5,087 nucleotides of DNA from Afipia sp. Lineage in GTDB: Bacteria; Pseudomonadota; Alphaproteobacteria; Rhizobiales; Xanthobacteraceae. The DNA lies in NCBI GenBank assembly GCA_020056155.1, contig JAGVII010000651.1, positions 1 through 5,087 on the forward strand, in the 5' to 3' direction. The notes below the pieces were generated by a model that saw only the letters and a program-made list of their open reading frames with translations, did no database searches and had not been told where the DNA came from. Shown here piece by piece: positions 1-4,981 of this stretch; the stretch's first letter is position 1; each line of letters starts with the position of its first letter. A program made the position numbers and the translations under genes.

Positions 1-60
1 CCGGCCAGCCGCATTGCAGAGCTGCTGCCGCATCGCTGGTTGCCAACCACGGCGTCCTGA
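1..60 (+). CDS. IS66-family transposase, C-terminal fragment (partial)
   Basis: Frame 1 from the first base is open for 19 codons and ends in TGA at 58-60. The translation ends RIAELLPHRWLPTTAS. The I-x-E-L-L-P-x-x-W pattern near the C-terminus is typical of IS66 TnpC transposases, the DDE enzymes that mobilise IS66 elements. Only the tail is in the window, so catalytic residues and the accessory TnpA/TnpB genes cannot be seen. The identification is strengthened by the terminal repeat that follows within 40 bases and ends in the sequence expected for an IS66 tip. The gene runs in from outside the window on the left. Confidence 0.8.
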   Translation, partial: PASRIAELLPHRWLPTTAS

Positions 61-77
61 TCCACGCCGTCGTCAAG

Positions 78-98
78 ACGGGTTCACCGTGCGCTTAC
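78..98 (-). repeat. IS66 right terminal inverted repeat
   Basis: These are the terminal ~21 bases of the IS, ending ...GCGCTTAC on the plus strand, which is GTAAGCGC... read inward. The GTAA tip and the GGTGAA block about 11 bases in match the usual IS66 terminal repeat design. The inner limit is approximate because the left repeat is not available for comparison. Confidence 0.65.
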
Positions 99-220
99 GC
101 TCCGCGCTCGAGTAAGCGATCAAAGCCGGGCCAGTCCGCAAGGTAGTCCACCGCCGGCTCGCCCAAAGGTTTTACGATCCAGGCATTCAAGGCTGCGCCT
201 GCAAGGTCTACGGAAGGCAC
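95..220 (-). pseudogene. Truncated gene remnant, possibly DUF2591/NinX-like, cut by the IS66 end
   Basis: From a GTG at 220-218 the minus strand reads about 41 residues with a protein-like composition: LAGAALNAWIVK, then DYLADWPGFDRLLER. Estimated GC by codon position is roughly 71/47/66 %, compatible with coding. The L-x-G-A-A-L-x-x-W-x-x-K start and the Y-x-x-D-W-(6)-E-R spacing recall the DUF2591 (phage NinX-like) family, where Y-x-x-D-W-x-x-G-G-x-x-x-E-R follows at the same spacing. The glycine pair is absent here and the link region is short, so this is a tentative family call. The reading frame is stopped by TAA at 97-95, which lies inside the IS66 tip: the insertion supplies the stop codon and the rest of the gene is missing. 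The frame is open upstream only to a TGA at 271-269, and the true start may lie beyond a frameshift. Confidence 0.35.
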
Positions 221-591
221 CGCAGGCGACGCGTCCTTTCCTCGACACTGATACTGGTGCCGTGTCGGTCATCTTCCGCGAGGCCAGCAGCGAGAAGTGG
301 CGATCGCTAGGCTTGACCCAGCGTTTGCAGATGTGCGGGCTTGAGGAGTTCTTGTCCCAGCCGACGCTAGCCGTCTTCCTGTATCGGCACCCAGTTGAAC
401 GTCCCAGGATCCGGTTCGTCAAACGTGCACCGAGATTCGCCGAAAGCAGGGCGCGTCCGCTCGCTGGAATCCACCCGCACCTGTCCGGCGGAACAGTCCA
501 TTGTTCTCGTCGCGTCCGGCATCCGGCATTTGCTGCGGCCAAGTACTTCGGCTCAACACCTCGCTCGGCTGATTTTCTTCAAGTCGATCAG

Positions 592-630
592 CTACTTGTT
601 GAGTCCGGATTTCTTCGGCTCGTCATCCAT
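592..630 (-). pseudogene. Start of a decayed small gene (strong RBS, 12 codons, then TAG)
   Basis: A near-ideal ribosome binding site (GGGAGG, five bases before ATG) precedes a minus-strand ATG at 630-628. The frame reads MDDEPKKSGLNK and then hits TAG. In the same frame LIDLKKIS follows, and shortly after, in another frame, GVEPKYLAAANAG. This order (M-x-D-x-x-K-x-G, then an I-x-L strand, then G-V-x-x-x-x-L-x-x-A) is reminiscent of small DUF3606 proteins, but it needs a stop-codon readthrough, a frameshift and a missing segment. It is best read as the start of a dead gene. It could instead be a genuine 12-residue peptide or chance. Confidence 0.25.
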
Positions 631-771
631 GGAAGCCTCCCGTGCCTCAGAACAGCTCGCTTCTCCTGCATTCGCGTTGGGTGCCACGTGCGGAACTCGG
701 AGTGTCCAGCTAACCACCGAGGCCGAATGACCGCCAAGTCTCTTCCCAAGTTGCTCGGAATCACCAATCGG

Positions 772-787
772 TCCGTCGCTTGACGGA
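772..787 (-). terminator. Short hairpin after the ankyrin gene, weak terminator candidate
   Basis: TCCGTC and GACGGA form a perfect 6-base stem with a four-base loop, starting 7 bases past the ankyrin stop codon in the direction of its transcription. There is no run of T after it, so it would be a poor intrinsic terminator and may be incidental. Confidence 0.2.
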
Positions 788-793
788 TCAGCG

Positions 794-1321
794 TCAGGCC
801 GGCCTCAGCGCTTCCAAGAAGGCCACCGAGTCGGGTGCCCGCATAGTTCGAGCGAGGTCAAGTGCCGACAAACCTTCTGTGCTCCGAGCATCGATGTCCG
901 CGCCACGCTCTAGAAGCACTTTCAAAATCTCGAGTCGGTTGAACATCGCTGCGAACATGACCGGCGTCTTTGCGCCGGGCGGCGCAAAGCCGTGCTGAGC
1001 CCCGTGTTCCAGCAGCAACTCAACGATGGGTTGAAACCCCTTGAATATTGCTCCAGCCAGTGGCGTCTGGCCCTTGTCATTGAATCGATCAGGTTCGGCA
1101 CCGGCCTCCAGCAATGCCTCCGCAGCTTCCGTGTGGCCGTGATACGCGGCGAGCATCAAGAGCGTATCGCCGTTGTGATTGCTCATGTTAGGCGGCAGCC
1201 CCTTTGTCAACAAGCGCTTCAACATTTGAGCATCGCCGGTGCGCGCCAACTGAAAGACCCGTTGCGCGAATTCGAGGAATTCGGTGTCGGAGGCCGAGGT
1301 GTTTCTGTCTTTGTTGATCAT
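794..1321 (-). CDS. Ankyrin-repeat protein
   Basis: This is a 175-residue soluble protein made almost wholly of ankyrin repeats, helix-turn-helix units that bind partner proteins. After a helical N-terminal segment (about residues 14-45, with RVFQLARTGD), repeats lie at about 50-82 (GDTLLMLAAYHGH, then ALLEAGAEPD), 83-115 (GQTPLAGAIFKG, then LLLEHGA), 116-148 (AKTPVMFAAMFNR, then VLLERGADIDA) and a shorter C-terminal cap at 149-172 (GLSALDLA). There is no signal peptide, membrane segment or enzymatic domain. Small cytoplasmic ankyrin proteins of this type are common in proteobacteria; the partner cannot be told from sequence. I chose the ATG at 1321. A GTG at 1351 in the same frame would add ten residues, and neither has a good ribosome binding site (GAGAGG lies about 16 bases before the GTG). 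It lies 210 bases downstream of the small gene on the same strand, so an operon is not evident. Confidence 0.88.
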   Translation of the reverse strand: MINKDRNTSASDTEFLEFAQRVFQLARTGDAQMLKRLLTKGLPPNMSNHNGDTLLMLAAYHGHTEAAEALLEAGAEPDRFNDKGQTPLAGAIFKGFQPIVELLLEHGAQHGFAPPGAKTPVMFAAMFNRLEILKVLLERGADIDARSTEGLSALDLARTMRAPDSVAFLEALRPA

Positions 1322-1531
1322 GGAAAAATTTTTGGCGCGATGGGAGAGCACAGTGGCATCTTATGGACCTCTCGGGCGTACGCCGAACAGCCAGTACACC
1401 GCAGGAAAACCGTCCCCTCAGGAACCGAAGAGATCTCTGTTGCAAACTCAGGTGTCACAGCGAATGACCTGCAGTGCGATGGCGTTATGGGATACGTTTA
1501 GGGTGCAACGGAACTGTGCGCGCGAAGCTGT

Positions 1532-1771
1532 TCAAGCCCTTCGGTCGCGCTCCTGGCCGGTGATCCACCTGAAGGCATCTTTCTTCAGAGCTTCAGCGAG
1601 CTCGAGGCGCGTCTTATAGACCCCAGACGAATTGATTGTGAATCTGACCTGATCGCCTTGAACAATCTCTGCGCGGCCGGAAAGGTTGCCACCGGGGGCG
1701 GCGCGAGTCACTGCGCAACGCACCTCCCAGCCGTCGCGGAAAAATTGAGCGAAGAAGTCTGGTGTGGTCAT
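1532..1771 (-). CDS. Small conserved-looking hypothetical protein, 79 residues
   Basis: I do not recognise a family. The protein begins MTTPDFFAQFFRDGWEVRCA and shows an alternating pattern suggestive of a small beta-sheet domain (WEVRCAVTRAA; LSGRAEIVQ; DQVRFTIN) followed by an amphipathic helix (RLELAEALKKDAFRWI, residues 55-70). There is no signal sequence, no membrane segment and only one cysteine. The start is supported by GAGAGG three bases before the ATG, a little close but usable. Composition and the balanced fold pattern argue for a real gene, not a shadow, and no competing frame on either strand is better. A function in stress or nucleic-acid binding would be guesswork. It is divergent from the ligase gene, with a 374-base gap between the starts. 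Confidence 0.6.
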   Translation of the reverse strand: MTTPDFFAQFFRDGWEVRCAVTRAAPGGNLSGRAEIVQGDQVRFTINSSGVYKTRLELAEALKKDAFRWITGQERDRRA

Positions 1772-2145
1772 GATCCTCTCGTCGTGCAGTGAGGCGCAGT
1801 AGATTAGGGATCGACAGCGTAAGAGGCGTCGGCCGACATCGGGCGGTCTTGTAATCCCGCCTCCATTTATCGATAGACCAAGTCGCGACCGATGCCTGAT
1901 TCAGGAAGACAGATCCTTACGATCGGGGTGAGCGTCAGCGATGCGGACCCGCAGCGCCAATCACCGCGCTGTTGGATCGCGCGCCTGCCTACGGCGCTCT
2001 GCACGCGTCCCCGCACATGAGCAATTCGACTTGTCCTACGTGGAGTTCACTTGAAGGCTTGTGTGATCTGTGACGCAGAGACAAGACCTCCCACCAATCA
2101 CAACAGGCGCCGTCTGCGAGGTTCATCAGCAAAACCGAGGCCACC
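1772..2145. other. Non-coding divergent intergenic region
   Basis: These 374 bases separate the divergent starts of the 79-residue protein gene (left) and the ligase gene (right), so promoters for both should lie here. I see no strong sigma-70 pair. AGATTA at 1801-1806 reads TAATCT on the minus strand and could be a -10 for the left gene, but lacks a good -35. TTGAAG at 2051-2056 is a weak -35 candidate for the right gene without a matching -10. There is a 10-base perfect palindrome, GTCGGCCGAC, at 1828-1837 and a weak GGCGG/CCGCC hairpin beyond it. No tRNA or clear riboswitch is visible. Confidence 0.5.
2137..2140 (+). promoter_or_regulatory. Ribosome binding site of the carboxylate-amine ligase gene
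   Basis: GAGG lies five bases before the ATG at 2146. It decides for this start over the in-frame Met17 codon just ahead of the conserved LGVELELQ motif. Confidence 0.6.
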
Positions 2146-3375
2146 ATGTCAAACTCTGCTCAACATTCATTCGACTTTGCACCGTCCGCGGATATGAGCC
2201 TCGGTGTCGAACTCGAACTGCAGCTCATCGATGCAGAGACGGGCGATCTCGCTCAGCGGAGCCCGCAGATCCTTCAGGCCGCACGTCTGCCCAGGCCTTT
2301 GGCACGAGGGGCAATCGTTCCTGAGGTGAGCGCCGGCATGATCGAGATCTCCACAGGCGTTTGTGCGAATGCCTGTGAGGTAGCTACTGACCTCGAATCT
2401 CTGCGGAGCAGGGTCTCGTGCGCAGCCGCCGAACACGGCGCCCGCATATCCGGCGGCGGGCTGCATCCTTCCAAGCACTGGTCGGAACAGCAGATCTTCG
2501 ACAGCCCACGCTATCGCGACCTGACTTCGCTGTACGGGGAGGTACTTAAGCAGACAACTGTATTCGGGCAGCACATTCATCTTGGATGCGCTGACGTTGA
2601 GCGTGTCCCGCTATTGATGCACCAGCTCGCCAGATACGTGCCGCATTTTATTGCGCTCTCGGCGTCCAGTCCCTTCATGGAAGGAAGGGACACCGGATTC
2701 GACTCCACCCGGACGTACTGCCCCAACCCATTTCCTACAGGACCCCGCGCGCCATTTACGAACTCCTGGCACGAACTCACCGAGTACCTGTCTAAATGGC
2801 TTGCGTGCGGGGTCATCAAGTCAATCAAGGACTTGCATTGGGACATCCGACCGAAGCCTGAGTATGGGACTGTCGAGATTCGCGTCCTTGATAGCCCGTT
2901 GTCTATCGAGCGAGCCGCCGCACTCGCCAGCTTCGCGCAACTTCTCGGAACGTGGCTGTTGGAGTCACAACCGTTTATCCCCCGGGACGAAGATTACCTC
3001 GTGTACGAGTACAACAAGTATCAAGCCGCGAAGTTCGGCCTGCAAGCAATCTACGTCGATCCGATGACACGGAAACAGTTGCTTTTGAGAGACCACCTCG
3101 GGAACCTGCTGTCGACTTTGGCGCGCCACGCGTCGGCGCCGAAAGATGAAGAACGACTCGCAACCCTGCGCAAGGTGGTGAGCACCATCCAGAACGACGC
3201 AACCGTCCTGCGCAGCTTGAGAGGCCGCTGCCGCAGCGTCAAAGAAATGGCGCTGCTTGCAGCGGGGATGATGGAGACATCTCCAAAGCCGGACGATGTT
3301 GTGCGCGCCTCGATGCCTCTCTTGACTGCTGTACCCCGCGAACCTCTTAGCGTATCTCGTAGTCAATGGGTTTGA
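2146..3375 (+). CDS. Carboxylate-amine ligase, YbdK / glutamate-cysteine ligase 2 (GCS2) family
   Basis: A 409-residue cytoplasmic enzyme of the family that joins a carboxylate to an amine using ATP and Mg2+. E. coli YbdK has weak glutamate-cysteine ligase activity, and the physiological substrates of most members are unknown. Family landmarks occur in order: the metal-binding strand SLGVELELQLID (18-29), EVSAGMIEISTGVC (60-73, usually E-x-x-x-x-x-x-E-x-x-T-G-V-C), GGGLHPSKHW (103-112), GQHIHLG (141-147, usually G-x-H-V-H-V-G), LSASSPFMEGRDTGFDSTR (171-189), HWDIRPKPEYGTVEIRVLD (231-249). Most bacterial versions have GVEEELQ at the first site; here it is GVELELQ, which keeps two acidic residues. 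The protein is longer than YbdK (372 residues), with extra length at both ends. The last 29 bases overlap the convergent DUF1989 gene. It appears intact and monocistronic, facing the guanidine-enzyme operon. It could act on an amino acid made or used by that pair, but that is inference. Confidence 0.9.
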   Translation: MSNSAQHSFDFAPSADMSLGVELELQLIDAETGDLAQRSPQILQAARLPRPLARGAIVPEVSAGMIEISTGVCANACEVATDLESLRSRVSCAAAEHGARISGGGLHPSKHWSEQQIFDSPRYRDLTSLYGEVLKQTTVFGQHIHLGCADVERVPLLMHQLARYVPHFIALSASSPFMEGRDTGFDSTRTYCPNPFPTGPRAPFTNSWHELTEYLSKWLACGVIKSIKDLHWDIRPKPEYGTVEIRVLDSPLSIERAAALASFAQLLGTWLLESQPFIPRDEDYLVYEYNKYQAAKFGLQAIYVDPMTRKQLLLRDHLGNLLSTLARHASAPKDEERLATLRKVVSTIQNDATVLRSLRGRCRSVKEMALLAAGMMETSPKPDDVVRASMPLLTAVPREPLSVSRSQWV

Positions 3376-3958
3376 AAGAGCCATTGTTCGAATTCTCAGC
3401 CGAACACGCTGTCAATCCGCAGATGAGGTCCATCTCGGCGCATAGTTCAATGAAGTCGCCGGCGCGAGATATGGGCGGCTTGACCTGAACCTCACCGGTC
3501 GCGGTGACGCCGACATTCATGAAAACATTGAACGTCGTTCCAATCTGGTCTGGACGAATTCCGTAGGGTTCAAAAGCTCGGTACAGATTCTCAAAGCAGC
3601 TGGGATGATGCCCGTGGTGCTGATACAGAATTTCGAACATTTCCTGGCTGCACGGCGTTAACAGGAAGTCGTGTCGACCGACCGTGTCATCGACAATCCG
3701 AAACATTGGACGGCTGTTGTTTGCGTAGAGTAGATCGCCCTTGGTCAGGTAGATCTTTGAAGCATAGTCGATGGACCGTCCGGAGGACAGGCTGCAACTG
3801 TGGTCGTCTCGTGCGAAAGCGTACAGGTCGGCAACCTGTTCGCCGAATGGATCGTTGATGCGCAGGATCTGGCCGCCTCGCAAGGTGAAGGCGACGCCCG
3901 ATTGCGGCGGGATACGGCAGCAGCCAGCTGTGTGGGTCAGCGATTTCTCCTCGGTCAT
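3347..3958 (-). CDS. DUF1989 / urea carboxylase-associated family protein
   Basis: A 203-residue soluble protein covering the full DUF1989 domain. Typical blocks occur in order: RGGQILRINDPFGEQVADL (27-45), RSIDYASKIYLTKGDLLYAN (61-80), SRPMFRIVDDTVGRHDFLL (82-100) with TPCS at 101-104, HPSCFENLYRAFEPYGI (118-134), TTFNVFMNV (141-149), AGDFIELCAEMDLICGLTAC (166-185) running into SAE. The conserved acidic residues, histidines and the cysteines of TPCS and TACS are plausible metal or catalytic ligands (inference). Members of this family near urea carboxylase, the paired UAAP proteins, were shown to form carboxyguanidine deiminase in guanidine breakdown; stand-alone members are mostly uncharacterised. 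No urea carboxylase or second subunit is visible here. The start at 3958 is fixed by AAAGGA five bases upstream, in preference to an upstream in-frame ATG at 4090 that lies inside the preceding gene. The gene follows the heme N-hydroxylase by 10 bases, so the two are almost certainly co-transcribed. Confidence 0.88.
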   Translation of the reverse strand: MTEEKSLTHTAGCCRIPPQSGVAFTLRGGQILRINDPFGEQVADLYAFARDDHSCSLSSGRSIDYASKIYLTKGDLLYANNSRPMFRIVDDTVGRHDFLLTPCSQEMFEILYQHHGHHPSCFENLYRAFEPYGIRPDQIGTTFNVFMNVGVTATGEVQVKPPISRAGDFIELCAEMDLICGLTACSAENSNNGSFKPIDYEIR

Positions 3959-3963
3959 TCGAG

Positions 3964-3969
3964 TCCTTT
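3964..3969 (-). promoter_or_regulatory. Ribosome binding site of the DUF1989 gene, touching the upstream stop codon
   Basis: The minus strand reads TGAAAGGACTCGAATG: the stop of the heme-enzyme gene runs straight into AAAGGA, followed by five bases and the ATG at 3958. The arrangement suggests translational coupling, and it rejects the much longer in-frame start at 4090. Confidence 0.75.
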
Positions 3970-4664
3970 CAAGAGTGATGATGAAATGGGCACTTCCAAT
4001 TCGATTCCACGGCCCGGCCCGAGTACTGGCGCGCTTCAGAGGCTTCACCAAAGCGGGCGAGCACAGGATTGATCGATCCCTGCAGCGCAATGTCGCGCTG
4101 CCGGATGGCCTCCTGCATCGACTGGTACTTTCCGGACGATTTCATTGCTTCAAACTGATCGTGGAAGTTGAAGACCAAGCAAGGCACGGGCGATTGGCGC
4201 GCCTGGCGCGAAGCCTGCGGGTGCATACCCACGACGAAGAAGGCGCGGCCTCCCACGCTAAATGAGAAATCGCAGCGCTCTGGATCGTGGCTAACTTCAC
4301 CGTTCCACCTATAGCCGCGTGCTCGATCAAGGTCATGCAGCGATTGAAGTTGGGTCCACAGGGCTGTTTCGAACTCGATCTCGGAAGTGGGAAATCCGTC
4401 GAAGAGGGCAACGAAGCTCACCGGCACGAGGCCCGGATCAGGAAAGGCGGTTGAGTAGGCGACAAGGGCGTCGAAAAGCGCTGGTGTCTGAGACGGGTCT
4501 CCCAACGTCTGCAGCTGAATGAACCGTATGCGCTTCTTGTTGAGCGCGGATTTCGCGCCCACGCACGGAAAACCCTTGGACGAGATGAACGCGCGCATTT
4601 CCTCTATGCGAGAGCTGTTGGACGAGGGCTCCGTTTCGGCGGGGGAGAGGAGTTGATCTGTCAT
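3969..4664 (-). CDS. gntA: Heme-dependent guanidino N-hydroxylase-like protein, YqcI/YcgG family (GntA/DcsA-like)
   Basis: A 231-residue soluble protein of the YqcI/YcgG family. Characterised members are heme proteins that N-hydroxylate guanidino groups: DcsA converts L-arginine to N-hydroxyarginine in D-cycloserine synthesis, and GntA acts on pre-guanitoxin. Family blocks seen in order: GFPCVGAKSAL (31-41), PVSFVALFDG (81-90), FFVVGMHPQASRQAR (142-156), CLVFNFHDQFE (162-172), SGKYQSMQEAIRQRD (177-191), LQGSINPVLARFGEASEARQ (194-213) followed by YSGR, and the terminal WKCPF (223-227) followed by HHHS. His148 of G-M-H-P is a plausible heme ligand by position and conservation, which is inference. 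The substrate cannot be told; the gntA symbol marks the family, not guanitoxin production. The start at 4664 is the first possible one (an in-frame TGA lies two codons upstream) but has no clear ribosome binding site. Met23 at 4598 has AGAGGA very close and would trim a poorly conserved tail. It is the first gene of the pair with DUF1989. Confidence 0.88.
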   Translation of the reverse strand: MTDQLLSPAETEPSSNSSRIEEMRAFISSKGFPCVGAKSALNKKRIRFIQLQTLGDPSQTPALFDALVAYSTAFPDPGLVPVSFVALFDGFPTSEIEFETALWTQLQSLHDLDRARGYRWNGEVSHDPERCDFSFSVGGRAFFVVGMHPQASRQARQSPVPCLVFNFHDQFEAMKSSGKYQSMQEAIRQRDIALQGSINPVLARFGEASEARQYSGRAVESNWKCPFHHHS

Positions 4665-4701
4665 GCATCAACGGTCGGCAAGAGCCTTGGTCCGCGTCGA
4701 A

Positions 4702-4713
4702 GGCGAATTCGCC
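4702..4713. promoter_or_regulatory. Perfect 12-base palindrome upstream of the heme-enzyme gene, operator candidate
   Basis: GGCGAATTCGCC is its own reverse complement, centred about 43 bases before the gntA-like start codon. The outer flanks CGAA (4698-4701) and TTCG (4715-4718) extend the symmetry with a single extra base, giving a dyad of about 20 bases. Its position between the predicted promoter and the start fits a repressor site or an mRNA hairpin near the start codon. No specific regulator can be named. Confidence 0.3.
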
Positions 4714-4832
4714 ATTCGTGTGTGCGAAAAAAAAACTTGCGTGTAGGCCGTGCGCGGCGAGCGGCAGGACAGCGCTGACGCGCTTCTGCCGCGGCGACGC
4801 TTTCTGCGGCTCTCACCTCCACGGTTGTCGAA

Positions 4833-4860
4833 ATTAAACTGGTCTCCGTGAGTGCCACAA
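4833..4860 (-). promoter_or_regulatory. Possible sigma-70 promoter for the heme-enzyme / DUF1989 operon
   Basis: Read on the minus strand, TTGTGG (4860-4855) and TTTAAT (4838-4833) are separated by 16 bases. The -10 matches five of six consensus bases, the -35 only the TTG half. Transcription would start near 4826, giving a leader of roughly 160 bases that includes the palindrome and a run of nine T (plus-strand A at 4727-4735). Confidence 0.3.
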
Positions 4861-4981
4861 CCGCAAGAAGTCCACGTGCGGAAACATCGCTACTGACGAG
4901 GAAGATCACATATTGAGCAGGGGCCCAAAGCCATCGTGCTGACCAGGCTTGCACTGCGGTTGGACTTTTTGCCGTCTCGTG

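Larger units (their letters stand above)
1..98 (+). mobile_element. IS66-family insertion sequence, right end (partial)
   Basis: The element comprises the transposase tail and 38 bases after its stop. Read inward from the right tip, on the minus strand from 98, the DNA begins GTAAGCGCACGGTGAACCCG. IS66 elements characteristically begin with GTAA followed by GCG and a GGTGAA-like block, so base 98 is most likely the exact right boundary. The left end lies outside the window. IS66 elements normally duplicate 8 bases of target. The candidate copy beside this end is GCTCCGCG at 99-106, which cannot be confirmed without the other flank. Confidence 0.75.
99..793. other. Gene-poor, degenerate stretch between the IS66 end and the ankyrin gene
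   Basis: About 695 bases hold no intact gene that I can support. Long open frames exist on both strands: minus 542-120, and plus 262-783, which is open upstream to the left as well. None carries a convincing ribosome binding site or a recognisable family. The first ~43 codons of the plus frame from 262 have a coding-like GC profile by my count (about 56/42/86 % at positions 1/2/3), but the signal fades downstream and upstream. The minus strand carries fragments of apparent proteins separated by stops and frame changes. The likeliest reading is decayed accessory DNA next to an insertion sequence. Confidence 0.5.
4665..4981. other. 317-base non-coding leader between the membrane-protein gene and the heme-enzyme gene
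   Basis: Apart from the promoter and dyad candidates, this stretch holds an A9 run at 4727-4735 (T9 on the transcribed strand) without a convincing stem before it, so it is not a good terminator. A minus-strand frame at 4954-4661 begins with GTG, is arginine-rich in its second half and matches no family I know. Its stop overlaps the next gene's start as ATGA, so a coupled leader peptide cannot be excluded. I do not annotate it as a gene. Confidence 0.45.

Noticed and set aside
112..118. A second GTAAGCG, the same seven bases as the IS66 tip, 13 bases beyond the element's end, suggesting another IS66 left end
   Set aside because: The match stops after seven bases: the expected GGTGAA block is absent (ATCAAAGCC follows) and no transposon genes follow.
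120..542. Minus-strand open frame of 140 codons
   Set aside because: The GC profile by codon position over the part I counted is implausible (position 1 lowest), there is no ribosome site and no family resemblance, and other frames carry the more protein-like stretches.
262..783. Plus-strand open frame of 173 codons starting with GTG
   Set aside because: Only the first ~43 codons look coding by composition; there is no ribosome site, no recognisable motif, and the remainder has ordinary composition. Mentioned in the description of the region but not called as a gene.
992..1501. Plus-strand open frame of 169 codons
   Set aside because: It is mostly antisense to the clear ankyrin gene and mirrors its repeats; no independent support.
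1829..1862. Hairpin GGCGG/CCGCC and the nearby 10-base palindrome as a terminator or riboswitch
   Set aside because: Short stems with a long loop and no T run; such structures are expected by chance in GC-rich DNA.
3959..4090. N-terminal extension of the DUF1989 protein to an upstream ATG
   Set aside because: It would add 44 residues overlapping the heme-enzyme gene in another frame, outside the family's domain, while a good ribosome site marks the ATG at 3958.
3771..4265. Plus-strand open frame of 164 codons across the operon
   Set aside because: It is antisense to two well-supported genes and has no family features.
4727..4755. Intrinsic terminator ending in the T9 run of the minus strand
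   Set aside because: The DNA preceding the run on that strand forms only a three-base stem before mismatches, and a terminator here would lie between the likely promoter and the gene.
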